Positions 15,778 through 25,499 of a stretch of 49,796 nucleotides of DNA are shown here, piece by piece (within the stretch, counting starts at the first letter, position 1; the number at the start of each line of letters is the position of its first letter). The notes below the pieces were generated by a model, which saw only the letters and a list, made by a program, of their open reading frames with translations, did not search any database and was not told where the DNA came from. This stretch comes from Petrocella sp. FN5 (GTDB taxonomy: Bacteria; Bacillota; Clostridia; Lachnospirales; Vallitaleaceae), in the NCBI RefSeq assembly GCF_029210395.1, contig NZ_JARGDP010000017.1, positions 1 through 49,796 of the forward strand, written 5' to 3'. A program made the translations under genes and the position numbers.

Positions 15778-17082
15778 ATGAGTAAATTAAATGGCTTTAT
15801 CTTAATACTATCAGGTTTTGCCCTTCTCATATATTTCTATATGTTTGGACAATATGAGTTCTCTTATGAGGGTTTAATTTTTTGGGGTCTCTTGGCGATT
15901 GTTTCTGAGACATTTGTAATTGTTTTGCCAAATGGTGCATCTACTTCTGTAGGCATGGCTATTTATTTAGCTACACTTATTACGATTAACCCTCTAGTAG
16001 CGATTTTGGTTTCGGCAATTGCTTTTATTTTTCGTTTACCAACGGTTGATGGAAAGCGTAAGCATGTTATCAATATGGGCTTAGGCATTACGACTTATAA
16101 CATTGCTAGTCATACCATCTTTATTGGCATGATGGGTGTAACATATAATTATTTGATTCATCCAAATACTTCTTTTAATATGATAACAATCATAGCGCTT
16201 GTACTTCTAAGCCTGACAGAATTAATCAGTATCATATTTATTTCTTTGTATTTTCGCTTTGATGAATCTCCTAGAAATATTCAATTAATTAAAAGCTTTC
16301 TTGGTGCTTTACCTAGCACTTTGGCAATAGGTTCCTTAGGCATCTTGCTGGCTTTTGCAGAATTAAACTATGGTAAGGTGATTGTTGCTTTGTTTTTTAT
16401 ACCCCTGTTACTGGCAAGATATTCTTTTAAGTTATACTTTGATTCTCAAAAAATGAGCATGGAAACCATTCAAGCATTAAATGAGGCCTTGTTAATGCGA
16501 GATGCCTATACAAGTGGTCATGCCACAAGGGTGGAGCGGTATGCGGCTATATTGGCCAAAGCCTTAAAATATTCACCAAATGAGATGGAAAACCTTCAAA
16601 AAGCAGCCAAGCTCCATGATATTGGAAAGATAGGTATACCTGATGAGATTCTAAACAAAAGCGGTAAGTTATCTGAGGACGAATACACCAAAATCAAGGA
16701 TCATTCAGCCATGGGTGCTCAGATTCTTAGTAACGTAGATGTCCTTAGAAAGATTTCAGAAGCTGTAAAATACCATCATGAAAGACCGGATGGCAAAGGT
16801 TATCCAGAAGGCCTTATCGGGGAAACCATTCCAAGAGATGCAGCCATACTATCTATAGCAGACACTTTTGATGCTATGACCACCGACCGACCTTATCGAA
16901 AGGCATTGACACTAGATGAGGCGGTTGAAGAATTAATTCTCTACCGTGGCACTCAGTTTAATGCCAGTCTTGTGGGTATTGTCTTAGAACATGTAGATGA
17001 GTTCAGAGTGATTCTTGAAGAGAGTCAAGAAGACCTATCGGATATTTATTATAATGAACCATTAAGTGAGGTCAGCGTATGA
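15778..17082 (+). CDS. Membrane HD-GYP protein, likely c-di-GMP phosphodiesterase
   Basis: 434 residues. The N-terminal ~215 hold about seven hydrophobic segments of an unnamed sensor type; the C-terminal HD-GYP domain starts near 225 with RDAYTSGHATRVERYA, then LHDIGKIGIP and HHERPDGKGYP. The family hydrolyses cyclic di-GMP (some members other cyclic dinucleotides). The ATG at 15778 follows GGAGG (15768-15772); an in-frame ATG at 15766 overlaps that site. It overlaps the next gene by 4 bases. Confidence 0.92.
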   Translation: MSKLNGFILILSGFALLIYFYMFGQYEFSYEGLIFWGLLAIVSETFVIVLPNGASTSVGMAIYLATLITINPLVAILVSAIAFIFRLPTVDGKRKHVINMGLGITTYNIASHTIFIGMMGVTYNYLIHPNTSFNMITIIALVLLSLTELISIIFISLYFRFDESPRNIQLIKSFLGALPSTLAIGSLGILLAFAELNYGKVIVALFFIPLLLARYSFKLYFDSQKMSMETIQALNEALLMRDAYTSGHATRVERYAAILAKALKYSPNEMENLQKAAKLHDIGKIGIPDEILNKSGKLSEDEYTKIKDHSAMGAQILSNVDVLRKISEAVKYHHERPDGKGYPEGLIGETIPRDAAILSIADTFDAMTTDRPYRKALTLDEAVEELILYRGTQFNASLVGIVLEHVDEFRVILEESQEDLSDIYYNEPLSEVSV

Positions 17083-17651
17083 TTGTTGAAAGCATTGTTC
17101 TCTCAATCCTAGTTGGTTGGATTCGAAAAGGTAAACTAAAGCATCTAGGCTTAATAGAGATTAAAGGCATATACCTGTTTTTTGTAGGTGGTATTTTTCA
17201 AGTACTACTCTTTACAATGGCGAATCAGGAAGGCAGTGGCATCGGACGTCTGTTCTATGACCATTTTTATATATTGCACTTGTTTACCTACATCATCATC
17301 ATGGTGCCGATTTTCCTTAACTTGAAATGGCGAGGTCTGAATCTAATGGGCCTTGGCTCAATACTGAATTTCATACCAATTGCAGCCAACCAAGGTAAGA
17401 TGCCGGTTGCACTCCCGGCACCCTACGCACCCAACTTTGATCTAGGTCATGTTTTACTCGAGTCCGGAACCAGATTTAAGATGTTATCGGATGTTATTTT
17501 CATTGGTCCGCCTTATCCTATGCCAAAGATCATGAGCATCGGTGATTTTTTAATCATGGCAGGTGTATTTTGGTTGATACAAAGTGCCATGATGCTAGAA
17601 AAAACCAATCATAGTAAAAGCAATAAAATAACAGGAAATGAATCCATATAA
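17079..17651 (+). CDS. DUF5317 membrane protein
   Basis: 190 residues with about five hydrophobic segments. The features WIRKGKLKHL near the start and PIAANQGKMPVA in the middle match my memory of DUF5317, a membrane family often found beside HD-GYP genes. Function unknown. Translationally coupled to the HD-GYP gene. Confidence 0.75.
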   Translation: MIVESIVLSILVGWIRKGKLKHLGLIEIKGIYLFFVGGIFQVLLFTMANQEGSGIGRLFYDHFYILHLFTYIIIMVPIFLNLKWRGLNLMGLGSILNFIPIAANQGKMPVALPAPYAPNFDLGHVLLESGTRFKMLSDVIFIGPPYPMPKIMSIGDFLIMAGVFWLIQSAMMLEKTNHSKSNKITGNESI

Positions 17652-17671
17652 ATAACCACAGGGTTATAATC

Positions 17672-17704
17672 AAAAGACCGACAGAAAAAAGTCAGGTCTT
17701 TTTA
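17672..17704 (+). terminator. Terminator after the HD-GYP operon
   Basis: AAAAGACC-GAC with GTC-A-GGTCTTTT, an 8-base A-rich loop and a T-run ending in TTTTTAATT. Confidence 0.85.
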
Positions 17705-17710
17705 ATTATT

Positions 17711-17739
17711 TTGTAATAAAGTATGGTGTAAGATATGTT
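17711..17739 (+). promoter_or_regulatory. Promoter of the GH18 gene
   Basis: -35 TTGTAA (17711-17716), 17-bp spacer, -10 TATGTT (17734-17739). Confidence 0.5.
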
Positions 17740-17768
17740 AGAATAAGCTTTAAGTGAGGAGTGATAGC

Positions 17769-19502
17769 TTGTTAAAACTTTTAAGAATGATATCTTTGAT
17801 TTTTGTGTTTCTTTTGGTTGGTTTTGGAACCAACTTATTTGTAATAAGAAATTTTGATGAGTCTTATTTAATGGTACCCAATATGACCATGGAACCAATT
17901 GAAAACCTAATGAAGGGTTTAAGTGAGGATGAGACCTTAGTCATCATTGAGAATATAAGGATCGAGCTTGACCACTATCCTAGATATGTAGATGATGTGG
18001 TATATGTACCAATCACTTTTGTAATGGAACACTTTAACGACGGTTTTTACTGGGATAATGAGGAAAAGATACTAACCTATACATCAATCAATGATGTCAT
18101 ACGTATGGAAACAGATGCCTTAACCTACTTTGTGAATAAAGAACCTATTTCTCTGGAGATACCGATTAGAGAATTAGTTCCGGACATACCTTTTATGCCC
18201 TTAGAATTGATGAAAAAATTTGCACATCATGATTTCTATTATGATGGAACCATAGATACGTTGACTATAGAAGACAAAAGTTTAGGTGGGACCTATGGTG
18301 TGGTTACGCCAAGTACACAGGAATATGGTATTATTCGTTCTTGGAAAGACAAGAAAAGTACAGTAGTCAAAAAAGCTGCAAGTGGTGAAGAAGTCAAGAT
18401 TTTTGAGGATGATGGCATATGGCTTGAAGTACGAACAAAAGAAGGCTTGATCGGGTATATCCGTAAAGAAGAAGTGGGTGAAAAAAGACTAGTTGCAGGT
18501 GAACCCTTAGTTAGGGAAATCTATAACTATGACACAAGACCGACTTTTGATGGTGCATTGAATCTGGCATGGCATCAGGTTACCAACACGACGGCCAACC
18601 GCTATTTAGATGATGTATTAGAAGGCGTTCATGGATTAAATGTCATTTCTCCAACATGGTTTCACATAAAAGACTCAGAAGGGAACATTACCAATATTGC
18701 AGACTTAGATTATGTAAACAAAGCCCATGCTAGGGGTATACAAGTTTGGGCACTATTTTCAAATCAATTTGATCGTCAGTTGACCCACGAGGTCCTAAGC
18801 AGCACAAAAAAAAGAGAAAAAGTAATACGAGAGCTATTGGCTTTATCCGCGCTCTATAATCTAGATGGTATTAACGTAGATTTTGAAAATGTCGGACAAG
18901 CAGATGGACCCTATTTTATCCAGTTCATGAAAGAACTGACCCCTTATCTTAAAAACCAAGGCTTGGTGGTCTCAGTAGATATGTACGTACCCTCACAGTG
19001 GACAGCCCACTATGGCCGTAAAGAAGTGGGGGAGATTGTAGATTATGTCATGATTATGGCTTATGATGAGCATTGGTCCACCTCTCCAAATAGTGGTTCT
19101 GTTGCCAGTATTGGATTCGTAGAAAAAGGGATCACAGATACACTAAAAGAAGTACCAAAAGAGAAGACAGTACTTGGATTACCTTATTATACGAGGTTAT
19201 GGACTGAAGAAGTAATAGATGGAGAAGTCAAAGTATCTTCAAGAGCTTTTGGTATGGATACTGCCTATCGAATTATGACGGAAGAAGGCGTAGAGTTCAG
19301 ATGGCTAGAAGACATTAAGCAATACTATGGGGAATATGAAAAAGACGGTAAAACCTATAAGATGTGGCTAGAAGAAGAAAAATCAATTGAAGAGAAAGTG
19401 AAGTTGCTTTCTAAGCATGAATTAGTTGGTGTAGCAGGATGGAAGATAGGTTTAGAAAAAGAGGCCATATGGAATGTGCTTAGAAAACATTTAGTACCAT
19501 AA
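17769..19502 (+). CDS. Exported GH18 glycosidase with SH3 domain
   Basis: 577 residues. An N-terminal hydrophobic anchor (about 6-25) is followed by a region like the copper-amine-oxidase-N repeat (VVYVPITFVMEHF), a bacterial SH3 domain (about 185-240) and a GH18 barrel. The catalytic motif is DGINVDFE with Glu373 as acid. Related YaaH/SleL-like proteins cut N-acetylglucosamine linkages in peptidoglycan or spore cortex; the exact substrate is inferred. The start is TTG at 17769, because GAGGAGTGA lies at 17756-17764; an in-frame GTG at 17754 overlaps that site. Confidence 0.88.
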   Translation: MLKLLRMISLIFVFLLVGFGTNLFVIRNFDESYLMVPNMTMEPIENLMKGLSEDETLVIIENIRIELDHYPRYVDDVVYVPITFVMEHFNDGFYWDNEEKILTYTSINDVIRMETDALTYFVNKEPISLEIPIRELVPDIPFMPLELMKKFAHHDFYYDGTIDTLTIEDKSLGGTYGVVTPSTQEYGIIRSWKDKKSTVVKKAASGEEVKIFEDDGIWLEVRTKEGLIGYIRKEEVGEKRLVAGEPLVREIYNYDTRPTFDGALNLAWHQVTNTTANRYLDDVLEGVHGLNVISPTWFHIKDSEGNITNIADLDYVNKAHARGIQVWALFSNQFDRQLTHEVLSSTKKREKVIRELLALSALYNLDGINVDFENVGQADGPYFIQFMKELTPYLKNQGLVVSVDMYVPSQWTAHYGRKEVGEIVDYVMIMAYDEHWSTSPNSGSVASIGFVEKGITDTLKEVPKEKTVLGLPYYTRLWTEEVIDGEVKVSSRAFGMDTAYRIMTEEGVEFRWLEDIKQYYGEYEKDGKTYKMWLEEEKSIEEKVKLLSKHELVGVAGWKIGLEKEAIWNVLRKHLVP

Positions 19503-19508
19503 ATAAAT

Positions 19509-19543
19509 CAAGCAACAAGTCAAAGTATTGGACGGGTTGCTTG
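19509..19543 (+). other. Hairpin between the GH18 and CPBP genes
   Basis: CAAGCAAC (19509-19516) pairs with GTTGCTTG (19536-19543). No T-run follows, so it is more likely an RNA-processing or stability hairpin than a terminator. Confidence 0.4.
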
Positions 19544-19561
19544 AAAACATAGGCGGTCGGT

Positions 19562-20401
19562 ATGAAGCGATTAAGGGCTATTTTGGAATGTATATTACTT
19601 CTTGGTATCGTGTACTTAATCTATGAGATTATGTATTTTGCATACAATTATATTATTTTTTACGGCTTGCATCAAGGGTGGGAAATGTTACATATTGAAG
19701 CGTATACACATCTAGGTGATATAGAAAGTATAACGCTAGAATACGTAAGAGACCATCCCTTGGAATATACCCTATTAAGTTGGCTTGTGGTTGCATCTTC
19801 ATTTCTAATCGTTGCAGTTTTTTCCAAACAGAAATTAAGTCAAATATTTGCGCTTAGACAGATGAACATGAAAAATAGTTTGGCAAGTATGGTAACAGGC
19901 ATCGGCTTAGTTTTTTTGATGAATGGCCTAATTAGATTCATTAGTGCGGCAACAGATATTGAGTTTTCATATTTAAGTTCTTCAACTTTTCGGGTCTATA
20001 ATTTGTGGTTTCTCATGGTAATTGTAGGTATATTGACACCTATATTTGAAGAGCTATTCTTTAGAGGTGTGGTGCTAAGTAGGTTATCTTATGGATTCGG
20101 GCCTTTTATAAGTATAATATTGTCAAGTGTGGTCTTTTCACTCAGTCATATGAACCTCGTTCAAAGTATATATGTTTTTCCTGTAGGGCTGTTGGCGGCA
20201 ATCCTCGTTTATAAAACAGGTTCCATTCTATCAGCAATTTGGCTACACACCCTATATAATATTTTGAACATTTACCTTGCTAAGATTAACTTTTTTCAGT
20301 ACAATAGTGTACAGCTTTTAATCTTAATACTAATAGGAATAAGTCTACTTGGGGTTGGTTTATACCAATCGGAAGTACAAAATGCTATAGAAACGCCTTA
20401 A
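19562..20401 (+). CDS. CPBP-family intramembrane metalloprotease
   Basis: 279 residues with about eight hydrophobic segments. The CPBP (Abi/CAAX protease-like) motifs are present: EELFFRG, FSLSHMN and an AIWLHTLYN segment, together giving the Glu-Glu and His metal or catalytic residues. Members process membrane peptides or act in immunity and signalling; the substrate here is unknown. It lies 59 bases after the GH18 gene and is likely co-transcribed. Confidence 0.88.
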   Translation: MKRLRAILECILLLGIVYLIYEIMYFAYNYIIFYGLHQGWEMLHIEAYTHLGDIESITLEYVRDHPLEYTLLSWLVVASSFLIVAVFSKQKLSQIFALRQMNMKNSLASMVTGIGLVFLMNGLIRFISAATDIEFSYLSSSTFRVYNLWFLMVIVGILTPIFEELFFRGVVLSRLSYGFGPFISIILSSVVFSLSHMNLVQSIYVFPVGLLAAILVYKTGSILSAIWLHTLYNILNIYLAKINFFQYNSVQLLILILIGISLLGVGLYQSEVQNAIETP

Positions 20402-20405
20402 TGGA

Positions 20406-20433
20406 TTCATTTTTCCAGAAAGTATGTTATAAT
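20406..20433 (+). promoter_or_regulatory. Promoter of the tsaC-ywlE-rpiB-upp run
   Basis: Extended -10 TGTTATAAT (TATAAT at 20428-20433) with a weak -35 TTCATT (20406-20411) at 16 bp. Confidence 0.55.
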
Positions 20434-20474
20434 TATACAGGACAATAATCCGAATGAATAGAATACGGTGACCA

Positions 20475-21521
20475 ATGGATACAAGAATTTTGCATATAAC
20501 ACCAGAAAATCAAATTGACCTAATCAGAGAAGCAGCAATGACCTTGAAAATTGGTGGTCTAGTTGCTTTTCCTACTGAAACGGTTTACGGGATTGGTGCG
20601 AATGCCTTAGATGCATCCATTGTCAGAAAAATATACGAAGCTAAAGGAAGACCTTCGGACAACCCATTAATAGTCCATATTGGTCATGCACAAGAGGTTG
20701 AAAAATATGTAACGGAGATTCCAGAAATAGCCAGACCCTTAATGGAAGCTTTTTGGCCCGGTCCATTAACGATGATCTTCAAGAAGAACCAAGTTATACC
20801 GTATGAGATTACAGGCGGTTTGGACACCGTAGCCATTCGAGTGCCGGCACATCCCCTTGCTAGGGAAATTATAAGGCAAACCGGTTTGCCTATTGCTGCG
20901 CCTAGCGCCAATATATCAGGAAAACCAAGCCCTACCATTGCAGCCCATGTTATAGAAGACTTAAAAGGTCGTATTGATATGATTGTTGATGGTGGTGACG
21001 CTAATATCGGTCTAGAATCAACCGTGTTGGACTTGACATCGGAGCCAGCTGTGATACTTAGACCGGGTGGGGTTACCAAAGCAATGATAGAAGCGATTGT
21101 AGGACCAGTGGTTCTAGATCCAAGAGACCTTGGACTATCGGTTGATGACATACCAAAAGCACCGGGAATGAAGTATAAGCATTATGCACCAAAAGGCAGA
21201 TTGGTTATTTATTACGGCAGCAAAGAAAAAGCCATAGAGGCCATGAATGATTCAGTTCAAAAAAGCTTGAGTAATCATGAAAAAGTCGGAATTATTGCAA
21301 CAAATGAAGACCGTGAGGCTTATAACTGTCCAACAATCTTAACGATTGGTTCAGAACATGATGCCCATGAAATTGCCTCTAACCTCTTTAAAGTATTAAG
21401 ACAAATGGATGATTTAGGTATTGAAAAAATACTTACTCAAGCCTTTCATGAAAAAGAGATTGGTGTTGCTACTATGAATCGATTGTTAAAAGCTGCAAAT
21501 AATGAACAACGCTTTGTTTAG
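20475..21521 (+). CDS. tsaC: L-threonylcarbamoyladenylate synthase (Sua5 type)
   Basis: 348 residues, the long Sua5 form. It makes threonylcarbamoyl-AMP from Thr, bicarbonate and ATP for the t6A37 modification of ANN-decoding tRNAs. The YrdC domain (1-200) shows PTETVYGIGANA, KGRPSDNPLIVHI and SANISGKPSPT. The C-terminal Sua5 domain follows an APGMKYKHYAP linker. In Bacillus the equivalent ywlC also stands upstream of ywlE and rpiB. Confidence 0.96.
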   Translation: MDTRILHITPENQIDLIREAAMTLKIGGLVAFPTETVYGIGANALDASIVRKIYEAKGRPSDNPLIVHIGHAQEVEKYVTEIPEIARPLMEAFWPGPLTMIFKKNQVIPYEITGGLDTVAIRVPAHPLAREIIRQTGLPIAAPSANISGKPSPTIAAHVIEDLKGRIDMIVDGGDANIGLESTVLDLTSEPAVILRPGGVTKAMIEAIVGPVVLDPRDLGLSVDDIPKAPGMKYKHYAPKGRLVIYYGSKEKAIEAMNDSVQKSLSNHEKVGIIATNEDREAYNCPTILTIGSEHDAHEIASNLFKVLRQMDDLGIEKILTQAFHEKEIGVATMNRLLKAANNEQRFV

Positions 21522-21540
21522 AGGAGAGTATGCGAGTAAT

Positions 21541-21981
21541 ATGAAAGATTTAATGTTTGTTTGTACAGGTAATACCTGCAGGTCGCCAATAGCAGAAGGT
21601 TTAGCAAAAAAAATAATGGGTAATAACAAGGCGATTATATGCTCTCGGGGTATTTCCGTCAACTTAGAAGAGCCTGCGAATATGAATGCTGTAAAAGCCA
21701 TGGAAAAAAAACATATTTCGCTTAAGAACCATAAGTCAAAAAGGTTTGATCCTAAAGAAGTAACAGAGAATATGCTTATATTGACGATGACGACCAGACA
21801 TGAGACATATTTAAAATACCACTATCCGATGTTGGAAGATAAAGTATATGCCTTGTTGCCATATATACAAATGACAGGTGATGTAAAAGACCCCTATGGT
21901 TTGGGTCAAGAGGTATATGATCAGTGCGCCGACCAATTAGAGACTGCCATCAGTAAGCTGATGGACCAATTAAGAGCATAA
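21541..21981 (+). CDS. ywlE: YwlE-like low-molecular-weight phosphatase, likely protein-arginine phosphatase
   Basis: 146 residues. The phosphatase loop is CTGNTCRSP near the N-terminus and the general acid Asp lies in KDPYGLG. The Thr in the loop (CxGNTCR rather than CxGNICR) is the feature linked with arginine-phosphate specificity in Bacillus YwlE; specificity here is inferred. GAGGAGAG (21522-21529) serves the ATG at 21541. An upstream in-frame ATG at 21502 lies within tsaC and lacks a good site. Confidence 0.9.
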   Translation: MKDLMFVCTGNTCRSPIAEGLAKKIMGNNKAIICSRGISVNLEEPANMNAVKAMEKKHISLKNHKSKRFDPKEVTENMLILTMTTRHETYLKYHYPMLEDKVYALLPYIQMTGDVKDPYGLGQEVYDQCADQLETAISKLMDQLRA

Positions 21982-22025
21982 TACAGCAGTCGTGTCAAAG
22001 AGCACGATATACAAGGAGGAAAAAG

Positions 22026-22454
22026 ATGATAGCAATAGGTTGCGATCATGGCGGTTACGCCCTCAAGCAGGAAATCATTCAGGCATTTGATTCAAAAGGT
22101 ATTTCCTATATAGATTTTGGGACCCATGACGAAGAAGCAGTGGATTACCCGGATTATGCAAAACAGGTTTGCAGGTATGTATTAGAGCATGAAAAAGCTC
22201 AAGGTATATTGATATGTGGAACAGGTATCGGTATTTCCATAGCGGCCAATAGGCATAAGGGTATAAGAGCTGCACTATGTCATGATTGTTTTTCCGCTGA
22301 AGCGACCAAACTTCATAACAGCGCAAATGTTTTGTGCCTTGGAGGACGGGTTGTAGGACCCGGACTGGCCTTGAAAATTGTGGATACATTTATTAACACG
22401 GATTTTTCTAATGAGGAACGCCACAGAAGACGTGTAGAGAAAATAGAAGATTAG
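22026..22454 (+). CDS. rpiB: Ribose 5-phosphate isomerase B
   Basis: 142 residues, the usual length. It interconverts ribose 5-phosphate and ribulose 5-phosphate in the pentose phosphate pathway. Seen: CDHGGYALK at the N-terminus, GTGIGISIAANR in the middle and the conserved C-terminal HRRRVEKI. AAGGAGG precedes the ATG. The active site would use Asp8/His9 and a Cys in ILICGTG. Confidence 0.96.
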   Translation: MIAIGCDHGGYALKQEIIQAFDSKGISYIDFGTHDEEAVDYPDYAKQVCRYVLEHEKAQGILICGTGIGISIAANRHKGIRAALCHDCFSAEATKLHNSANVLCLGGRVVGPGLALKIVDTFINTDFSNEERHRRRVEKIED

Positions 22455-22494
22455 ATGCTAAACAAACAAAAGATGATCCTATAGGAGGGCAAAA

Positions 22495-23124
22495 ATGTCA
22501 AATGTATTTGTAATGGACCATCCACTTATTCAACACAAAGTGGGTGTCCTAAGAAGAGAAGAAACGGGTTCCAAAGAATTTAGAGAACTGGTTAATGAAA
22601 TAGCCATGCTTATGTGCTATGAGGCGACAAGAAACCTTCCTTTACGTGACGAAATCGTTCAGACGCCTGTTGCAGAGGCAACGGTTAAACAAATAGCAGG
22701 CAAGAACCTTGGTATTGTGCCGATATTAAGAGCGGGACTTGGCATGGTAGATGGTATGTTAACCTTGGTTCCGACAGCAAAAGTTGGTCACATTGGCTTG
22801 TACCGTGACCCGGAGACCCTTAATCCAGTTGAGTATTATTGTAAGTTACCTTATGATGCTGCAGAACGAGATATATTTGTACTTGACCCTATGTTAGCAA
22901 CCGGTGGATCAGCTGTATCGGCCATACAATTCATTAAAGACAAAGGCGTTAGTCGTATCCACTTCATGTGCTTAATCGCAGCACCGGAAGGTGTAAAAAA
23001 AGTGCAAGAGGCCCATCCGGATGTAGACATATATATTGCTGCACTTGATGAGCGGCTAAATGACCATGGTTATATCATTCCTGGACTTGGAGATGCTGGA
23101 GACCGTTTATATGGAACGAAATAA
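22495..23124 (+). CDS. upp: Uracil phosphoribosyltransferase
   Basis: 209 residues. It converts uracil and PRPP to UMP (pyrimidine salvage). The PRPP-binding loop is [10 protein letters not shown] and the C-terminal uracil-binding region contains [20 protein letters not shown] precedes the ATG. Its position after rpiB and before tagO/mnaA matches Firmicutes gene order. Confidence 0.98.
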   Translation: MSNVFVMDHPLIQHKVGVLRREETGSKEFRELVNEIAMLMCYEATRNLPLRDEIVQTPVAEATVKQIAGKNLGIVPILRAGLGMVDGMLTLVPTAKVGHIGLYRDPETLNPVEYYCKLPYDAAERDIFVLDPMLATGGSAVSAIQFIKDKGVSRIHFMCLIAAPEGVKKVQEAHPDVDIYIAALDERLNDHGYIIPGLGDAGDRLYGTK

Positions 23125-23162
23125 GTTATATAGAAGTCGGAAAATTTGGAGATGATGGAATA

Positions 23163-24233
23163 ATGGAATTTCTTAGAAACTTGAATATCAATATCATCTA
23201 TATCATAGCCTTCTCTTTGGCCTTTGGTATTACGGTGTTAGTAACACCCTTTAGTAAAAAGTTGGCCATAAAAGTCGGTGCCATCGATCATCCCAAAGCA
23301 TTAGGTGTCCATGATAAGCCGATGCCACTTGCAGGCGGATCAGCAATTGTGACCGGTTTCATTTTTACATCCCTTTTAATAGCACCATTAGTTGGTGGTT
23401 TTATCTCGATGGAATTTTTCGGACTCATCATAGGAAGCATCATTATAACCATTGTTGGCTTCTTAGATGATATCTATCAGCTTAGCCCCAAGCTTAGAAT
23501 ATTTTTTCAGATTTTGGCAGCTTTAATTGTCGTTTTTTCGGGAACCAGTATTGAGATTCTATCATGGCCATGGGCCAATGGCGGTGTCATACAAGTAGGT
23601 TCAATAGGCAATGTCCTAACGGTACTATGGATCGTCGGACTAACCAATGCGGTAAACTTTCTTGACGGATTGGATGGTCTTGCAACAGGCGTGGCATCCA
23701 TAGCATCACTGAGCTTTATGATTATATCTTTTATTTTTGGACCCCCGGTTATTGTTGTTTTGGCAGCCGCACTTGCAGGCTCCTGCTTAGGATTTTTGCC
23801 TCACAATTTTAACCCTGCCAAGATTTTTATGGGTGATACCGGATCTACTTTTTTAGGTTTTACATTGGCCGTCATTTCTATTCAAGGTTTAACAAAAAGC
23901 TATACAGTGGTTACCGTCATTGTTGGGGCTATCGTTCTGGGATTACCCATATTTGACACATCATTTGCTATTATACGACGATTGGTTAATAAGCAATCCA
24001 TATACAAAGGTGACCGCGGCCATTTGCATCACAGACTTGTGGACAAAGGTATCAGTCATAAAAGAGCGGTCTTAACCATGTATGGCGTTAGTGGTTGCTT
24101 TGGTATAGCGGGTATTCTCTTTGCCTTAAAAGATTTTTTCTTGGCCTCTTTGATTATTGGCATTATCATGTTTGTGTGGTTAGGGGATATCTTATATACC
24201 AACTATCAGAATAAAAAGATTAAAAGTGATTAA
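23163..24233 (+). CDS. tagO: Undecaprenyl-phosphate N-acetylglucosamine 1-phosphate transferase
   Basis: 356-residue polytopic membrane enzyme of the MraY/WecA/TagO group. It starts lipid-linked wall polymer synthesis by placing GlcNAc-1-P on undecaprenyl phosphate. Seen: VGFLDDIYQLSPKL, NAVNFLDGLDGLATG, FMGDTGS and the C-terminal HLHHRLVDKG, all in the correct order. Next to mnaA, which fits wall teichoic acid-like or other polymer synthesis. Confidence 0.93.
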   Translation: MEFLRNLNINIIYIIAFSLAFGITVLVTPFSKKLAIKVGAIDHPKALGVHDKPMPLAGGSAIVTGFIFTSLLIAPLVGGFISMEFFGLIIGSIIITIVGFLDDIYQLSPKLRIFFQILAALIVVFSGTSIEILSWPWANGGVIQVGSIGNVLTVLWIVGLTNAVNFLDGLDGLATGVASIASLSFMIISFIFGPPVIVVLAAALAGSCLGFLPHNFNPAKIFMGDTGSTFLGFTLAVISIQGLTKSYTVVTVIVGAIVLGLPIFDTSFAIIRRLVNKQSIYKGDRGHLHHRLVDKGISHKRAVLTMYGVSGCFGIAGILFALKDFFLASLIIGIIMFVWLGDILYTNYQNKKIKSD

Positions 24234-24261
24234 TTACATATAGAAGCATCGGAGGAAAACC

Positions 24262-25371
24262 ATGAAAGTTATGAGCATATTTGGTACAAGACCGGAAGCC
24301 ATTAAGATGGGACCGGTTGTAAAAGCCTTGGAAAAAGAAGAAGGCATAGAGAGTATTGTATGTGTAACAGCGCAACACAGAGAGATGCTAGATCAGGTAC
24401 TTGAAGTGTTTGATATAAAACCGGACTATGATTTGGATATTATGAAGCAACATCAGACATTAACAGACATTACCACAAGGGCCATCAAAGGTCTTGAAAA
24501 AATCATGGGAGAAGCCAAACCGGATGTGGTGCTTGTTCATGGTGATACAACCACGACATTTGCAGGTGCACTAGCAGCCTTCTACCATCAAATCGCAGTA
24601 GGTCATGTGGAAGCAGGACTTCGAACCTATGACAAATATCAACCTTTTCCTGAAGAAATGAATAGAAAACTGACCGGTAGTATTGCAGACTATCACTTTG
24701 CACCAACCGAAACGGCTAAAAAACATCTGATCCTTGAAAATGTTGAAGAAGCCCGTATCGTTGTTACAGGCAATACAGTTATTGATGCCCTATCATCCAC
24801 CATCAATGGTGCCTATCATTTTACTGTGGATGCACTAAATCATATTGATTATAAGCACAAAAAAATAATCGTCATGACGGCCCATAGACGAGAAAATCTA
24901 GGGCAACCCTTAGAAAACATATGTGAAGCCGTTTTAGAGGTTGTTAACCTTAGACCGGATGTTGAAGTGGTCTATGCGGTGCATCTTAATCCGAAGGTTA
25001 TGGATGTGGCCAATCGTATATTAGGTCATCATAATCGCATCCATCTTTTACCGCCACTCGAGTTAAAAGACATGCACAACCTGCTAGCAAGATCCTATCT
25101 GGTATTAACAGATTCCGGTGGTTTACAAGAAGAAGTACCTTCCTTAGGCAAACCGGTACTTGTTCTTAGAGATGTAACAGAGAGACCGGAAGGTGTAGAA
25201 GCGGGCACGCTTAAGCTTGTGGGAACGGATAAAACAAAGATTATAAATACAACCATAGAATTATTAAAGGATACAAACAGTTATAATAAAATGTCAAAAG
25301 CCGCCAATCCATATGGAGACGGGCATGCATCAGAACGCATAGTAGCATGGTTAAAAGCCAATCACAAGTAA
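24262..25371 (+). CDS. mnaA: UDP-N-acetylglucosamine 2-epimerase (non-hydrolysing)
   Basis: 369 residues. It converts UDP-GlcNAc to UDP-ManNAc for wall polymer linkage units. Seen: GTRPEAIKMGPV, HGDTTTTFAGAL, VEAGLRTYDKYQPFPEE, TAHRRENLGQP and DSGGLQEEVPSLGKP. GGAGG lies before the ATG and the gene follows tagO by 28 bases, so the two are likely one operon. Confidence 0.97.
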   Translation: MKVMSIFGTRPEAIKMGPVVKALEKEEGIESIVCVTAQHREMLDQVLEVFDIKPDYDLDIMKQHQTLTDITTRAIKGLEKIMGEAKPDVVLVHGDTTTTFAGALAAFYHQIAVGHVEAGLRTYDKYQPFPEEMNRKLTGSIADYHFAPTETAKKHLILENVEEARIVVTGNTVIDALSSTINGAYHFTVDALNHIDYKHKKIIVMTAHRRENLGQPLENICEAVLEVVNLRPDVEVVYAVHLNPKVMDVANRILGHHNRIHLLPPLELKDMHNLLARSYLVLTDSGGLQEEVPSLGKPVLVLRDVTERPEGVEAGTLKLVGTDKTKIINTTIELLKDTNSYNKMSKAANPYGDGHASERIVAWLKANHK

Positions 25372-25441
25372 ATAGAGCTTGCAAAATAGATAAAATATCG
25401 TGAAAACCATAACAATTATTGGTGAATCTTGTGAATATATA

Positions 25442-25470
25442 TTTACATTCGTCTTAATTACAGGTATAAT
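25442..25470 (+). promoter_or_regulatory. Promoter of the atp operon
   Basis: -35 TTTACA (25442-25447), 17-bp spacer, -10 TATAAT (25465-25470), 30 bases before the first gene. Confidence 0.75.
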
Positions 25471-25499
25471 ACTATCTTGTAGAAGGGTTGTGAGAAGTC

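Noticed and set aside
20684-21151. 155-codon minus-strand frame
   Set aside because: It is antisense to tsaC, which has all its family motifs.
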